DNA of 64,000 nucleotides from positions 868,001-932,000 of the forward strand of contig NZ_CP009355.1 of NCBI RefSeq assembly GCF_000772105.1. The letters are read 5' to 3'. Below are positions 40,577 through 50,954 of the stretch, piece by piece. Made by a program: the position numbers and the translations under genes. Under the pieces are notes generated by a model. The model had not been told where the DNA came from. It saw nothing but the letters and a program-made list of their open reading frames with translations, and made no database searches. The DNA is from Vibrio tubiashii ATCC 19109. Lineage in GTDB: Bacteria > Pseudomonadota > Gammaproteobacteria > Enterobacterales > Vibrionaceae. Position 1 is the first letter of the stretch; the number at the start of each line of letters is the position of its first letter.

Positions 40577-41806
40577 TTATTGGTATTTAAGCGCTGTTTT
40601 CTCTGCAAGAGTCACAATAACTTTCACAGCTTGCTCCATACCCTCAATTGAAATGAACTCATGAATACCATGGAAATTGTAGCCACCTGTAAATATGTTA
40701 GGGCAAGGTAACCCCATAAACGAAAGCCTTGCACCGTCTGTCCCGCCACGTATTGGTTTGATTTGTGGTTCAACGTCACAGGCAATCATGGCTTCTTTCG
40801 CTAATTCAATGACATGAGGGAATGGCTCTACTTGTTCTCTCATATTGAAATAGCTGTCAGTCAGTTTGAGTTCTACACGTCCATGTTCAAGCTTTTCATT
40901 GATCTCTGCCACTTTATCAATCATGAATTGCTTGCGCTTTTCTTGATCATCGCGATCAAAGTCTCGAATGATATAGCCAAGTTCACTTCTCGCAACGGAC
41001 ATCTCTGCCGATTTTAGATGGTAGAAACCCTCATAGCCTTCTGTAGATTCTGGCGTCTCTTCTGCAGGCATCATCAACTGAAATTGCGCGGCAATGTTCA
41101 TAGAGTTAATCATTTTGTTTTTGGCCGTTCCCGGGTGAACATTGACGCCATAACAAATAACATCAGCGCTGGTGGCGTTAAAGTTTTCATATTCGAGTTC
41201 GCCAACCGGGCCACCATCAATGGTATACGCCCATTCTGCGCCAAATTTCTCTACATTAAACAGGTTCGCACCACGGCCAATTTCTTCATCAGGTGTGAAT
41301 CCAATACAAATATCCCCGTGTGGAATATCAGGATTGCTAATTAGATCCGAAATGGCGGAGATGATCTCTGCGATCCCTGCTTTGTTGTCAGCACCCAGAA
41401 GTGTCGTGCCATCGGTTGTGATTAAATTGTGGCCATGCAGTTTATGAAGGTCTGGGTACTGTATCGGAGAAAGAACCTCATCCCCCTTACCTAACGCGAT
41501 ATCACCGCCTTGGTAGTCGTCAATGATCTGTGGTTTCACATTTTCACCAGACGCGTCAGGTGCCGTATCCATATGGGCGATAAAGCCGATAGCAGGGACA
41601 GGATAGTCAACATTGCTTGGTAGCTTTGCCATCAAATAACCATTGTGGTCTAATGAAACATCCGCTAAACCTAGTTCTTCAAGCTCTCTCTTTAAAAACT
41701 GAGCAAACGTCAGTTGCCCTTCACTGCTCGGGCAAGCTGTATTTGCTGGGTTTGATTGGGTGTTAAAAGCCACATAGCGCAAAAAGCGTTGAACTAATTC
41801 ATTCAT
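40577..41806 (-). CDS. pepT: Peptidase T (tripeptidase)
   Basis: 409 residues, M20 family. Zinc ligands and catalytic residues lie in [40 protein letters not shown] and [19 protein letters not shown]. It removes the N-terminal residue of tripeptides in the cytoplasm. Length and motifs are typical. Confidence 0.96.
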   Translation of the reverse strand: MNELVQRFLRYVAFNTQSNPANTACPSSEGQLTFAQFLKRELEELGLADVSLDHNGYLMAKLPSNVDYPVPAIGFIAHMDTAPDASGENVKPQIIDDYQGGDIALGKGDEVLSPIQYPDLHKLHGHNLITTDGTTLLGADNKAGIAEIISAISDLISNPDIPHGDICIGFTPDEEIGRGANLFNVEKFGAEWAYTIDGGPVGELEYENFNATSADVICYGVNVHPGTAKNKMINSMNIAAQFQLMMPAEETPESTEGYEGFYHLKSAEMSVARSELGYIIRDFDRDDQEKRKQFMIDKVAEINEKLEHGRVELKLTDSYFNMREQVEPFPHVIELAKEAMIACDVEPQIKPIRGGTDGARLSFMGLPCPNIFTGGYNFHGIHEFISIEGMEQAVKVIVTLAEKTALKYQ

Positions 41807-41951
41807 AGCAAGATCTCTTATAATTCTGACACTAAAAACGTTGAACTTAGAACATCCTACGCCTTCTAGTTTGGAAAATTTTGCTATAAATCAGGTTTTA
41901 AGCAATCAGTGCCATACATGATGTCATTTTAAGTTTGCGGATTTTGGGTAT

Positions 41952-41981
41952 AAAAAAACCGAATAGTCTCCTATTCGGTTT
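41952..41981 (-). terminator. Terminator of nupC
   Basis: On the minus strand ACCGAATAG / CTATTCGGT with loop GAGA, followed by seven T. Confidence 0.88.
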
Positions 41982-42000
41982 GTAAGCGAAATGATGCGAA

Positions 42001-43209
42001 TTAAAGCAAGATAAAGATCCCTGCTAAACATGCGCTCATCAGGTTAGCTAAAGTACCGGCCAGTACAGCCTTAATACCTAGATTAGCAACCTCAGCACGG
42101 CGCTCTGGGGCAATCACGCCAATAGAACCGAGCTGAATGGCGATAGAACCAATATTCGCGAAGCCACATAGTGCGAAAGTGACAATAACCTGAGTATGTT
42201 CAGACAGCATCGCTTTATGTTCAACGAAGTCAATAAAGGCAACAAATTCGTTCATTACAATCTTTTGGCCAATGTACGATCCTGCCATCAACACTTCATT
42301 TGAAGGAACGCCAATTAACCAAGCAAGCGGAGAAAACAGGTAACCGAATAGCGCTTGAAGAGTCACACCAGTAAAACCAGCCACTTCGCCTAAGCTCTCA
42401 AGGCCTGTGTTAACCATCGCTATCACACTAACAAACGCGATCAGCATAGTACCGACAGCGACAGCCACTTTCATACCGTTCATCGCACCGCTTGCAAGCG
42501 CATCAATCACATTGCTCTCTTGCGCTTTATCCATCTCAATATCGGATTGGTCGATAGGTGTTTCACGTTCAGGAACGATGATCTTTGCCATCATCAAACT
42601 ACCTGGAGCGGCCATAAAGCTTGCAGCAATTAGGAATTTCAGCTCTACGCCTAAACCTGCGTATCCACCAAGTACACTACCGGCGACTGACGCCATGCCA
42701 CCTGCCATTACTGCAAATAGTTCAGAACGAGTCATTCTAGAAAGGAATGGACGAACAAGAAGTGGAGACTCGCCTTGAGAAAGAAATATGTTGCCAGTCG
42801 CAACAAGAGATTCAGCTTTACTCGTCCCTAGGAACTTTTGGATACCACCACCGATAAACTCGATGACTTTCTGCATTATGCCTAGGTAATAAAGCGCAGA
42901 GATTAGGGCACTAAAGAAGATGATGATAGGAAGAACGCGAACCGCGAAGATAAAGCCAGTGTTGGCAAGGTCACCGAATAGGAAGCCAATACCTTCATCA
43001 GCAAAGCCAAGTAAGCTAGAAACACCACTACTTAGACTCGTCAGAGCGGCTTGTCCCCACGGGAAGTAAAGTACCAGAGCGGCGAAACCGACTTGAAGTA
43101 ACAGCGCGCGTGACACTGTTTTCCAGTTAATTGATTTACGACTTTCAGACAGTAAAACCGCACATAACATTAATGCGATGACACCGATTAAGCCAAACAA
43201 AACATTCAT
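42001..43209 (-). CDS. nupC: NupC-type concentrative nucleoside transporter
   Basis: 402 residues with about ten membrane segments. CNT family features: SLLGFADEGIGFLFGDL, GESPLLVRPFLSRMTRSELF, GVPSNEVLMAGSYIGQKIVMNEFVAF and TFALCGFANIGSIAIQLGSI. It imports nucleosides with Na+ or H+. A long, GC-rich leader lies upstream. Confidence 0.95.
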   Translation of the reverse strand: MNVLFGLIGVIALMLCAVLLSESRKSINWKTVSRALLLQVGFAALVLYFPWGQAALTSLSSGVSSLLGFADEGIGFLFGDLANTGFIFAVRVLPIIIFFSALISALYYLGIMQKVIEFIGGGIQKFLGTSKAESLVATGNIFLSQGESPLLVRPFLSRMTRSELFAVMAGGMASVAGSVLGGYAGLGVELKFLIAASFMAAPGSLMMAKIIVPERETPIDQSDIEMDKAQESNVIDALASGAMNGMKVAVAVGTMLIAFVSVIAMVNTGLESLGEVAGFTGVTLQALFGYLFSPLAWLIGVPSNEVLMAGSYIGQKIVMNEFVAFIDFVEHKAMLSEHTQVIVTFALCGFANIGSIAIQLGSIGVIAPERRAEVANLGIKAVLAGTLANLMSACLAGIFILL

Positions 43210-43693
43210 TAAAGATTACCTCTACAAGCATTGAATAGGTAGCTGGTCCGGTCCGTGGGGTCATTCACCATCCTTGTGACGGCTTGTATTGGTAGAGCTG
43301 TTACTCTCAACCGGGCGGAAAGTATAGCGCCCAATGTGAGATATTCATCACATATTTTTACGCAAACGTTCAACCGTTCACTCAGTAACCAAACTTATGA
43401 GTGATCAGCGATTGATTCGCATATCGGGATTATTTTGTCAGCTGACTCATATGAACACTATTGCTATAAAACATTGAACTAAGATCACAATATAAGTCAA
43501 TATACATTACAAATCTAATCATAAAGTTTGCGCTTCTAGGTAAAGCATCTAATTTTAAGTAAGAATTCTTAACGTACTTTTTGGTAACGACAATAAATTC
43601 TCTAACAACGTCAATGGCTACTAGCAAACACAACGAATATTGCCCCGCTGATCTAGCGGGGCTTTTTTGTATAGGGTTTTCGAGTAGTAATTA
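43210..43693. promoter_or_regulatory. nupC leader and unassigned transcript region
   Basis: 484 bases without a convincing gene. The first ~120 bases next to nupC (minus strand) include GAGAGTAACAGCTCT, which can form a hairpin, and CACGGACCGGACCAG, suggesting a structured leader; I do not recognise a riboswitch class. From about 43420 to 43668 a plus-strand unit ends in a strong terminator but no gene precedes it, a typical small RNA picture. Confidence 0.4.
43480..43668 (+). ncRNA. Possible small RNA ending in a strong terminator
   Basis: GCCCCGCT / AGCGGGGC with loop GATCT and six T at 43642-43668 ends a plus-strand transcript that has no protein gene before it. A weak promoter (TTGTCA, TATAAA) lies around 43436-43468. 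The 5' end given here is a guess. I do not match it to a known Vibrio sRNA. Confidence 0.35.
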
Positions 43694-44191
43694 TTGTTGA
43701 AAACGTTAGAATACCTCCCCATTTACTTTTGCCAGACTAATAGCATGCAACGCGATTACACTTATCACTGCTTATCTCAAATGCCACGAGAAGAGTTAGA
43801 AGAACTTAGCTTGAGAATGGTTCACCGTTTGGTACCCGAAGAATCTATGACTGAGCTTTTCACTTTTGATTTAGATGAGGCACAAGACGAAGACAAGCTT
43901 CAAGAAGCCCAGTTTGATGCGATGTTGCGCATGAGTGCAATCGCGCTTAGTGAGCTCCCTGCTCTATTTGAAGCGTCGGAAAGCAAAGAGCAAAACATCC
44001 AACGTATGCAACGTCTGTTATTGTGGCATTTTTACTCGGTTTCTTTTCATCTTGAACGAGCGATCCCACTTGAGACACACTGCAACCACGTAGAAATCAT
44101 AGTCAAGCAGTCACCACAAAATGCTCTTGAATGGGTAACGACGCTGACCGATCTGCTACGCCAATACTCGCAGATAGCACAAGGTTCTTAA
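43694..44191 (+). CDS. Conserved Vibrio-type protein, unknown
   Basis: 165 residues as opened by TTG; an ATG at 43745 (MQRDYTYHCLSQM) may be the true start, since neither has a clear ribosome site. Mostly helical and acidic in the middle (FTFDLDEAQDEDKLQEAQFD), with ALEWVTTLTDLLRQYSQIA at the end. No family recognised. A terminator follows. Confidence 0.55.
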   Translation: MLKTLEYLPIYFCQTNSMQRDYTYHCLSQMPREELEELSLRMVHRLVPEESMTELFTFDLDEAQDEDKLQEAQFDAMLRMSAIALSELPALFEASESKEQNIQRMQRLLLWHFYSVSFHLERAIPLETHCNHVEIIVKQSPQNALEWVTTLTDLLRQYSQIAQGS

Positions 44192-44197
44192 CCAAAT

Positions 44198-44229
44198 CGC
44201 CAACCATTTTACGGTTGGCGTTATAAAAT
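44198..44229 (+). terminator. Terminator after the 43694 gene
   Basis: CGCCAACC / GGTTGGCG with loop ATTTTAC, followed by TTATAAAATTTT. Confidence 0.8.
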
Positions 44230-44313
44230 TTTCACTTGAATTCGTTAAAACATTGACCATTTGAATGTGTTTTAGACATACTCAAACTCTAAGCCTCAAA
44301 ATGTATTAATGAA

Positions 44314-45234
44314 TTGCGCTACCTAGTTCTCATCTCTACCTTTTTATCTGCTGTAACGTACGCCGATGGCGAAATCGATTATTCCGATTGCCATAGTCAG
44401 CCAGATAGTGCCGAGATCCTCGACTCCGCTTTTAACTATGTGAATACTAAGCTTTGTGAACCGGCGATTTGGTTTGATAGTTTTTTCGTTGATGAGCGAG
44501 TAGACCAAGACGCACGTGCTGGCAGTACTGTTCGTTGGAGAAATGATTTCTCTTATGTAGAGGGTGAAGGCTACAAGTTTAAGACTCGATTCAAAGCGCG
44601 CTTTCACTTACCTAAGGTAACCAAACGACTTAAGGTGGTTTTCGAATCGGATGAAGAAGATGATTTATTCGACTTGTTCCCGCAATCGAGCGAAGATGCC
44701 GAAAATACGTTTGGTCTTAGATACGATTGGCTAAGTAAAGAACGCTATAGTTTCAACGTTAAGGTCAATGCAAGACCGGGTATCGAAGGACGTTTTAGAT
44801 ATACATACCCTATCAATGATGAATGGTTACTGCGCGTTACTCAGAAGTTGTATCAGAAAAAAAGCGTAACGGGTGAATCTACCGATATTGATTTAGATTA
44901 TTCAATCAACCGCGATTTTTTGCTTCGCTGGAGCAACTACGCTCAGTGGGAAAGCGATATCAAAGGTTGGGAAGTGGGTACAGGGTTTACACTCTATCAG
45001 CATATATCCGACCATCAGGCTCTTAGCTATCAATTAAGTACCACCGGAACTAACCGACCTTTTCATTACATTACCAATACTCACGCCTCCGTGACTTATC
45101 GACAGAATGTATGGCGCACTTGGCTGTTTTACGAGTTGATCCCTGAGTACAACTGGAATCGTGAAGAAGATACGCAAAGAGAAGGCGAAGCAAAAATGAC
45201 GTTTAGATTAGAAATCCTGTTCAATAATATTTAG
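44314..45234 (+). CDS. Exported beta-rich protein, probable outer membrane barrel
   Basis: 306 residues from TTG (no nearby ATG in frame). Signal peptide MRYLVLISTFLSAVTYA. The mature part has alternating aromatic/polar strands with charged turns (GYKFKTRFKARFHLP, FSVN-like YSFNVKVNARPGIEGRFRYT, WLFYELIPEYNWNREED) and ends MTFRLEILFNNI, typical of an outer membrane beta-barrel. Family and substrate unknown. Confidence 0.6.
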   Translation: MRYLVLISTFLSAVTYADGEIDYSDCHSQPDSAEILDSAFNYVNTKLCEPAIWFDSFFVDERVDQDARAGSTVRWRNDFSYVEGEGYKFKTRFKARFHLPKVTKRLKVVFESDEEDDLFDLFPQSSEDAENTFGLRYDWLSKERYSFNVKVNARPGIEGRFRYTYPINDEWLLRVTQKLYQKKSVTGESTDIDLDYSINRDFLLRWSNYAQWESDIKGWEVGTGFTLYQHISDHQALSYQLSTTGTNRPFHYITNTHASVTYRQNVWRTWLFYELIPEYNWNREEDTQREGEAKMTFRLEILFNNI

Positions 45235-45256
45235 CGCCAGAATAATTGCTGGCGCT
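45233..45256. terminator. Bidirectional terminator between barrel gene and cah
   Basis: AGCGCCAG / CTGGCGCT with an 8-base loop; the plus side runs into ATGAGTTTTT. Confidence 0.7.
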
Positions 45257-45267
45257 ATGAGTTTTTA

Positions 45268-45993
45268 CTATTCGTTTTCTAGCACTACACGAGCGTTTTT
45301 AGCTTGAATAGGCCGATTGTTTTTCCCCATTACTTGTTTAAATAGTTTCGTTTGCTCCTGACTCAGTGTCTGTGCTTGTTTCAAAACGAACCAGCGCACG
45401 CCTTCCGAGCATGGCGGCGTTGTTAGCGACCCGTTAAAGCGATAGTAATGCTCGGTATCGGGGATCATATCCGCTACGTTAATAGTATGATTCAAAGAAA
45501 CCGTTTCACCTGACTTTGGTAACGTCTCTAATAGAGTGGCGATTTCACTATTGTTAGTTGGAGACGTGTTATACATAACAGCCAGTACTGCTAGGTTGCC
45601 ATTACTATCCGCGTTTACGAAATGAGCTTCGAGCGGGAAACTTTGGCTCTTGATTAGGTTTTCTGATGGTGTATGAAAGTGAAACTGAACGAGGTTAAAC
45701 GCCTTGCCATCAACAGTGAAAGTATTATCTCCTTCGACCACGCCTTGTAGCGTATGTCCATTGTTGGTCAGTGCAGTGACCTTTCCTGAATAATCTAGAT
45801 TTAACTCTGCGATGTTTGCCGTAACTTCATCTTTAACGTCGATTGGACTTTGGTTCTTTCCAGATTGGCACTCTGCACCAAACTCGCCCCAGTGCTGTGG
45901 TCCTGTTTCTCCTTCATAACTCCATTGTGCAGAATGAGCAGTAGTACCGACTAACGCTGTAGCTAAGCCAATTGATAATAGTGTTTTGTTCAT
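45268..45993 (-). CDS. cah: Periplasmic alpha-carbonic anhydrase
   Basis: 241 residues. Signal peptide ending GTTAHSA, then GPQHWGEFGAECQSGKNQSPIDV, zinc ligands in VQFHFHTPSEN and EAHFVN, and NGSLTTPPCSEGVRWFV with a partner Cys for the disulphide (AEC). It interconverts CO2 and bicarbonate in the periplasm. Confidence 0.95.
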   Translation of the reverse strand: MNKTLLSIGLATALVGTTAHSAQWSYEGETGPQHWGEFGAECQSGKNQSPIDVKDEVTANIAELNLDYSGKVTALTNNGHTLQGVVEGDNTFTVDGKAFNLVQFHFHTPSENLIKSQSFPLEAHFVNADSNGNLAVLAVMYNTSPTNNSEIATLLETLPKSGETVSLNHTINVADMIPDTEHYYRFNGSLTTPPCSEGVRWFVLKQAQTLSQEQTKLFKQVMGKNNRPIQAKNARVVLENE

Positions 45994-46154
45994 TTTTATT
46001 CCTATAGGTCACTAACGTTGACGGTCATAATACGTTGGTGAGAAATGCCATGAACAGATAGAAAACTATGATTACCTACAATAGTTGGAAGCAGGTGCAA
46101 AGGAATTGAAATCTACATAAATATCAACAGATTGTTATGAGAGTTGACGCTATT

Positions 46155-47258
46155 TTAACTTTGCTTGGCAAGCATATATCGAGTGCTACGTCCGGCACCT
46201 GATTTTACTAAACATCCCTGCTCTACTAATGCAGTCAAATGTCGAGTCGCTGTTGGTTTACTGACTTTCGCTACTTTGTGATATTGAGAGGTATTAATAC
46301 CATCAACAAAGTCACCATCAAGCATTCGATTAAGAACCTTTGCTTGCTCTGACGTCAATTGAGTCTGATCTACGTCTCGCCAGAAATTGGTTTTAAATAC
46401 CGTTTGTTGGATCTCTTTTAAGACTTCATCGAAGGTTTCATTCAGGACGTCAAGAAACCATACTACCCAGTCGGTAATATCGACATCGCCCTTCTGCGTT
46501 TTTTCTAGAATTTGATAGTAGCTTTTTCGATTCGCCAATATACCTACTGACATCGCATAGAAACGAACTGATTGCTGATCCGCTTGAGCTAGAGCCAGAT
46601 CGGTTAACAAACGCGTGATTCGCCCATTGCCATCATCGAGTGGGTGCAGAGTAACAAACCACAGATGTGTGATGGCCGCTCGAAGCAATGGATCCAAAGT
46701 CGTGTTTTGCTTTGAATGATTGAACCAAGCCACGAACTGGTCAAGCTCCGTATCAAGCCTCTCTCCCCCCGGTGCTTCAAAGTGAACAACTGGTCTATCG
46801 ATTCGTCCAGACACTACCTGCATAGGTGCAGTCCCTCTGAGTCGACCCCCAACAACAGGGTTGAACAGCGTGTACCCTTCAGGGAAAAGCCTATCGTGCC
46901 AATGTAGGATTCTTTCTATGGTAAGAGGAGCATCAAGGTTATCGACAGCATCAAGCATAATCTCGGCAAGCCCATCTGTTTGCTCTGTCGTTGGGAAAGG
47001 TCGCTCTTCTGTCAAACCCAGTTTGTTCGCGAGCGAAGAACGAACTGAAAATGCATTCAGCTTTTCACCTTCTATCGCACTAGAATGGACTATGTTGGCT
47101 AACAAGGTATCAAGCATACTTTTGTTCTGATCTTGAGGCTGGCTAGTCATCCTACCCAGTAAGATACCTTGGTTTAGTCGTGTCTTCCTAAGCAATGGAT
47201 CTACGACCGCTTCATCCCAACAAAAGTGAGGCCAATTTGTTTGCTCCCAGATCCACAT
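46155..47258 (-). CDS. Fic-family protein with winged helix
   Basis: 367 residues. N-terminal Fic_N part with the inhibitory motif SSAIEG (Glu about 63), Fic core with HPLDDGNGRITRLL (about 205-218; Leu replaces the usual Phe of HPFxxGNGR), and a C-terminal winged helix (about 310-365, HKVAKVSKPTATRHLTALVE). It is expected to AMPylate a target and be self-inhibited by Glu63. The helix-turn-helix suggests autoregulation. Single gene. Confidence 0.9.
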   Translation of the reverse strand: MWIWEQTNWPHFCWDEAVVDPLLRKTRLNQGILLGRMTSQPQDQNKSMLDTLLANIVHSSAIEGEKLNAFSVRSSLANKLGLTEERPFPTTEQTDGLAEIMLDAVDNLDAPLTIERILHWHDRLFPEGYTLFNPVVGGRLRGTAPMQVVSGRIDRPVVHFEAPGGERLDTELDQFVAWFNHSKQNTTLDPLLRAAITHLWFVTLHPLDDGNGRITRLLTDLALAQADQQSVRFYAMSVGILANRKSYYQILEKTQKGDVDITDWVVWFLDVLNETFDEVLKEIQQTVFKTNFWRDVDQTQLTSEQAKVLNRMLDGDFVDGINTSQYHKVAKVSKPTATRHLTALVEQGCLVKSGAGRSTRYMLAKQS

Positions 47259-47409
47259 AACAACACCTTGATTTGAAAATTGCTCTTATTCGACTCATAT
47301 TATGATTTGATTAGTTAAACTATTCAACTCATTTTGTGATTCGATTAGGTTCCTTATTCGAATCACCCGCTAACCAGAAATAGTAAAATCTACAAGGCAC
47401 AATTGCTGG

Positions 47410-47444
47410 ATACAAAAAGACGCCTCGATTTAACTCGAGGCGTC
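47410..47444 (-). terminator. Terminator downstream of tdh
   Basis: GACGCCTCGA / TCGAGGCGTC with a 6-base loop; on the minus strand it is followed by TTTTTGTATCC. It lies 114 bases after the tdh stop, and nothing else was seen in 47445-47557. Confidence 0.75.
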
Positions 47445-47557
47445 ATTCAGTTTCTGGGGCATTTCTAGGTGGAAATCAGGGCTATTTTTACTATTCACTG
47501 TCCGGATAAACGGTAACCAGTTAGCTAGCAACATGCCATAATCAGCCTAGTATTTCC

Positions 47558-48589
47558 CTACTCCCAATCTAGGATAACTTTTCCTGACTTACCGCTACGC
47601 ATAGCATCAAAGCCTTGTTGGAAATCATCAATCTTAAAGTGGTGAGTGATAATTGGCGTTAGATCTAGGCCTGACTGGATTAATGAAGCCATCTTGTACC
47701 ATGTCTCAAACATTTCGCGACCGTAGATACCTTTAATCACTAGACCTTTAAAGATTACTTGGTTCCAATCGATACCCATATCTGATGGTGGAATACCTAG
47801 TAGTGCGATACGGCCACCGTGATTCATTGTTTTAAGCATCGAGTTGAACGCAGAAGGTACGCCGGACATTTCAAGACCAACATCAAAGCCTTCTGTCATG
47901 CCAAGCTCTTCCATAACGTCTTCAAGCTTTTGCTCAGCAACGTTAACAGCGCGAGTCACACCCATCTTACGAGCTAGATCTAAGCGGTATTCGTTAACGT
48001 CAGTAATGACAACGTGACGAGCACCCACGTGTTTAGCGACTGCTGCCGCCATGATACCAATAGGACCAGCGCCGGTAATTAGTACGTCTTCGCCAACAAG
48101 ATCAAAAGACAGCGCTGTATGAACAGCGTTACCAAACGGGTCGAAGATAGAGGCTAAATCGTCAGAGATGCCTTCTGGGATCTTAAATGCGTTGAAAGCC
48201 GGAATAACAAGATATTCAGCGAATGCACCTTCACGGTTAACACCCACGCCGACAGTATTGCGACATAAGTGTGTACGACCGCCGCGACAGTTACGGCAGT
48301 GACCACAGGTAATGTGACCTTCACCTGATACGCGGTCGCCAATTTCAAAACCACGAACTTCTTGGCCAATGCCTACCACTTCACCCACGTATTCATGGCC
48401 GACAACCATAGGCACAGGGATCGTGTTTTGCGACCACTCATCCCAGTTATAGATGTGAACGTCAGTACCACAAATTGCCGTTTTCTTAATACGGATAAGA
48501 AGATCATTGTGACCAAGCTCAGGCTTGTCCACTTCTGTCATCCAGATGCCTTCTTCAGGCTTAAGTTTTGATAGTGCTTTGATTTTCAT
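47558..48589 (-). CDS. tdh: L-threonine 3-dehydrogenase
   Basis: 343 residues, zinc alcohol dehydrogenase family. Catalytic Cys in [13 protein letters not shown], structural zinc Cys in [18 protein letters not shown] Rossmann [18 protein letters not shown]. It oxidises threonine to 2-amino-3-ketobutyrate for the ligase kbl just upstream; the start and stop overlap (TAATG). Confidence 0.97.
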   Translation of the reverse strand: MKIKALSKLKPEEGIWMTEVDKPELGHNDLLIRIKKTAICGTDVHIYNWDEWSQNTIPVPMVVGHEYVGEVVGIGQEVRGFEIGDRVSGEGHITCGHCRNCRGGRTHLCRNTVGVGVNREGAFAEYLVIPAFNAFKIPEGISDDLASIFDPFGNAVHTALSFDLVGEDVLITGAGPIGIMAAAVAKHVGARHVVITDVNEYRLDLARKMGVTRAVNVAEQKLEDVMEELGMTEGFDVGLEMSGVPSAFNSMLKTMNHGGRIALLGIPPSDMGIDWNQVIFKGLVIKGIYGREMFETWYKMASLIQSGLDLTPIITHHFKIDDFQQGFDAMRSGKSGKVILDWE

Positions 48590-49785
48590 TATTTAATGAT
48601 CTCCATGTCACGACCAACTTCGATAAATGCATCGATCGCTCGGTCTAGCTGCTCACGCGAGTGTGCTGCTGACATTTGTGTACGGATACGAGCTTGACCT
48701 TTTGGTACGACTGGGAATGAGAACCCAATAACATAGATACCTTTTTCAAGAGCACGCTCTGCAAACTCAGCGGCTACTTTAGCGTCGCCAAGCATGATTG
48801 GAATGATTGCGTGGTCTGCACCACCCATAGTGAAACCTGCCGCTTCCATACGCGTACGGAAATGCGCTGCGTTTTCCCATAGTTGGTCACGTAGGTCACC
48901 ACTTTGCTCTAGTAGGTCTAGAACACGGATAGAAGCATTAACAATTGCCGGAGCAACTGAGTTAGAGAACAAGTAAGGACGCGAGCGTTGACGTAACCAA
49001 TCGATAACTTCTGCTTTACCAGATGTGTAACCACCTGAAGCGCCGCCCATCGCTTTACCTAGCGTACCTGTAATAATGTCGATGCGGTCAACAACATCAT
49101 GGTATTCGTGTGTGCCCGCGCCTGTTTTACCCATAAAACCAACAGCGTGAGAATCATCAACCATAGTCAATGCGCCGTACTTATCTGCAAGGTCACAGAT
49201 AGCTGGCAAGTTTGCTACCACACCGTCCATAGAGAATACACCGTCAGTCACAATAAGAATATGACGAGCACCCGCTTCTTTAGCTGCGATAAGTTGCTGC
49301 TCTAGTTCTTCCATGTTGTTGTTCGAGTAGCGGAAGCGCATTGCTTTACACAGACGAACACCATCAATGATTGAAGCGTGGTTAAGAGCGTCAGAAATGA
49401 TCGCATCTTCTTTACCTAGAATGGTTTCAAACAGACCTGCGTTTGCGTCGAAACAAGAGGTGTAAAGAATCGTATCTTCTTTACCTAGGAACTTTGACAA
49501 TTTTTGTTCTAGTTCTTTATGGATGTCTTGAGTACCACAGATAAAGCGGACAGAAGCCATACCGAAACCGTGTACGTCCATACCCTGCTTACCCGCTTCA
49601 ATTAGCTCTGGGTGGTTCGCTAGACCAAGGTAGTTGTTTGCACAGAAGTTAAGCACTTCTTCACCAGTAGAGATCTTAACAGCCGCTTGCTGTTGAGACG
49701 TAATCACACGCTCTGACTTATAAAGACCTTCAGCCTTTACTTCTTCAATTTGGTTTTGAATCTGTTCGTAGAATGCAGAAGACAT
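48589..49785 (-). CDS. kbl: Glycine C-acetyltransferase (2-amino-3-ketobutyrate CoA ligase)
   Basis: 398 residues from the ATG at 49783-49785 ([12 protein letters not shown]), with GGAAGG upstream; ten residues more are possible from an earlier start without family support. PLP enzyme: [29 protein letters not shown] with the PLP lysine. It cleaves the Tdh product with CoA to glycine and acetyl-CoA. First gene of kbl-tdh. Confidence 0.97.
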   Translation of the reverse strand: MSSAFYEQIQNQIEEVKAEGLYKSERVITSQQQAAVKISTGEEVLNFCANNYLGLANHPELIEAGKQGMDVHGFGMASVRFICGTQDIHKELEQKLSKFLGKEDTILYTSCFDANAGLFETILGKEDAIISDALNHASIIDGVRLCKAMRFRYSNNNMEELEQQLIAAKEAGARHILIVTDGVFSMDGVVANLPAICDLADKYGALTMVDDSHAVGFMGKTGAGTHEYHDVVDRIDIITGTLGKAMGGASGGYTSGKAEVIDWLRQRSRPYLFSNSVAPAIVNASIRVLDLLEQSGDLRDQLWENAAHFRTRMEAAGFTMGGADHAIIPIMLGDAKVAAEFAERALEKGIYVIGFSFPVVPKGQARIRTQMSAAHSREQLDRAIDAFIEVGRDMEIIK

Positions 49786-50010
49786 TTCAAATTCCTTCCT
49801 AGTTATTATGCGCATTGCTTATTGTCGGGTTCTAGCCGATTGCTAGAGCCAAAATCTGATGTTGTAAGTGTAATTCAAGCACGTGTTTTTCATTATCCCG
49901 TTAGTTGGAAAAACATTATTGAATCTAAGGCACAAATAACGACTTTTAATGATGACCGTCACATTTATAGGGTATAAAATGGCTATAAATAGTTATTTGA
50001 AGCCATTGAA

Positions 50011-50925
50011 ATGAAGAATACGAAGTTGATTGCGCTACTTCCCGATCTAGCGAGTTTTATTCTGATTGTTGATGAAGGGAGTTTTACTGCTGCGGCTAAG
50101 ATTCTCGATGTGACCCCTTCAGCACTAAGCAAATTGGTTACGCGACTAGAGACATCCCTTTCCGTCAAATTGTTCGAGCGTACTACGCGTAAGCTGATTA
50201 TCACCCACTCTGGTCAACAGGTATATGACCAGGCTTTAGTGATGGTTGATGCTGCAAAGCGAGCAGTAGAACTCTCTACGACAGACCATCAAGATATGTC
50301 TGGAGCGTTAACCGTTGCAGCGCCAGAGGCATTCTTAAACTCAGTATTGCAGCCCCATGTTGTTCCGTTTTTGCAGAAGTACCCTGAAATACAGCTAAAA
50401 TTGCGTGCGGCAGATGGTGAAATCGATCTAATCCGAGATGGGATTGATGTTGCGTTTAAATTGACGGATAAGCCTGACGAGAACTTGGTACTCAAAGAAG
50501 TCAGTAAAACCAACTTAGTCCTTTGTGCCAGCCCCGACTACATAGCCAAACGCGGGATGCCTAAACACCCAACGGAACTGTCTGAACACGATTGCCTCTA
50601 TCTCGCAGAAACAGACAGCGATCATATATGGGATTTCTTTAAAGAAGACGAGTATCACTCAGTGGGAGTCTCAGGTCGTTACGCGGTCAACCATTCACAG
50701 ATGCGATTGACGGGCGTTAAAAATGCGCTAGGTATCGGCATTTTTCATGATTTTGTTGTCTCAGAGGCAATTGAAAACAACGAAGTGATTCCTGTACTCG
50801 CTGATTGGACGATAAAAAGTAACTATCATGGCGCAATCGCCATGCAATATCCGCAAAACAAATACATGCCAGCCCGATTGCGTGGATTTATCGATTACAT
50901 GACACAACAACTGAGCGCAAAATAA
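50011..50925 (+). CDS. LysR-family transcriptional regulator
   Basis: 304 residues: N-terminal winged helix FILIVDEGSFTAAAKILDVTPSALSKLVTRLE (about 15-46) and a substrate-binding domain (about 90-295). Divergent from kbl-tdh, so it may regulate that operon, though the target is not shown. A bidirectional terminator follows. Confidence 0.88.
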   Translation: MKNTKLIALLPDLASFILIVDEGSFTAAAKILDVTPSALSKLVTRLETSLSVKLFERTTRKLIITHSGQQVYDQALVMVDAAKRAVELSTTDHQDMSGALTVAAPEAFLNSVLQPHVVPFLQKYPEIQLKLRAADGEIDLIRDGIDVAFKLTDKPDENLVLKEVSKTNLVLCASPDYIAKRGMPKHPTELSEHDCLYLAETDSDHIWDFFKEDEYHSVGVSGRYAVNHSQMRLTGVKNALGIGIFHDFVVSEAIENNEVIPVLADWTIKSNYHGAIAMQYPQNKYMPARLRGFIDYMTQQLSAK

Positions 50926-50926
50926 G

Positions 50927-50952
50927 AACAAGCCCCGACTTTGGGGCTTGTT
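50927..50952. terminator. Bidirectional terminator
   Basis: AACAAGCCCC / GGGGCTTGTT, 10-bp stem with a 6-base loop, between the convergent LysR and PepSY genes. Confidence 0.8.
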
Positions 50953-50954
50953 GT

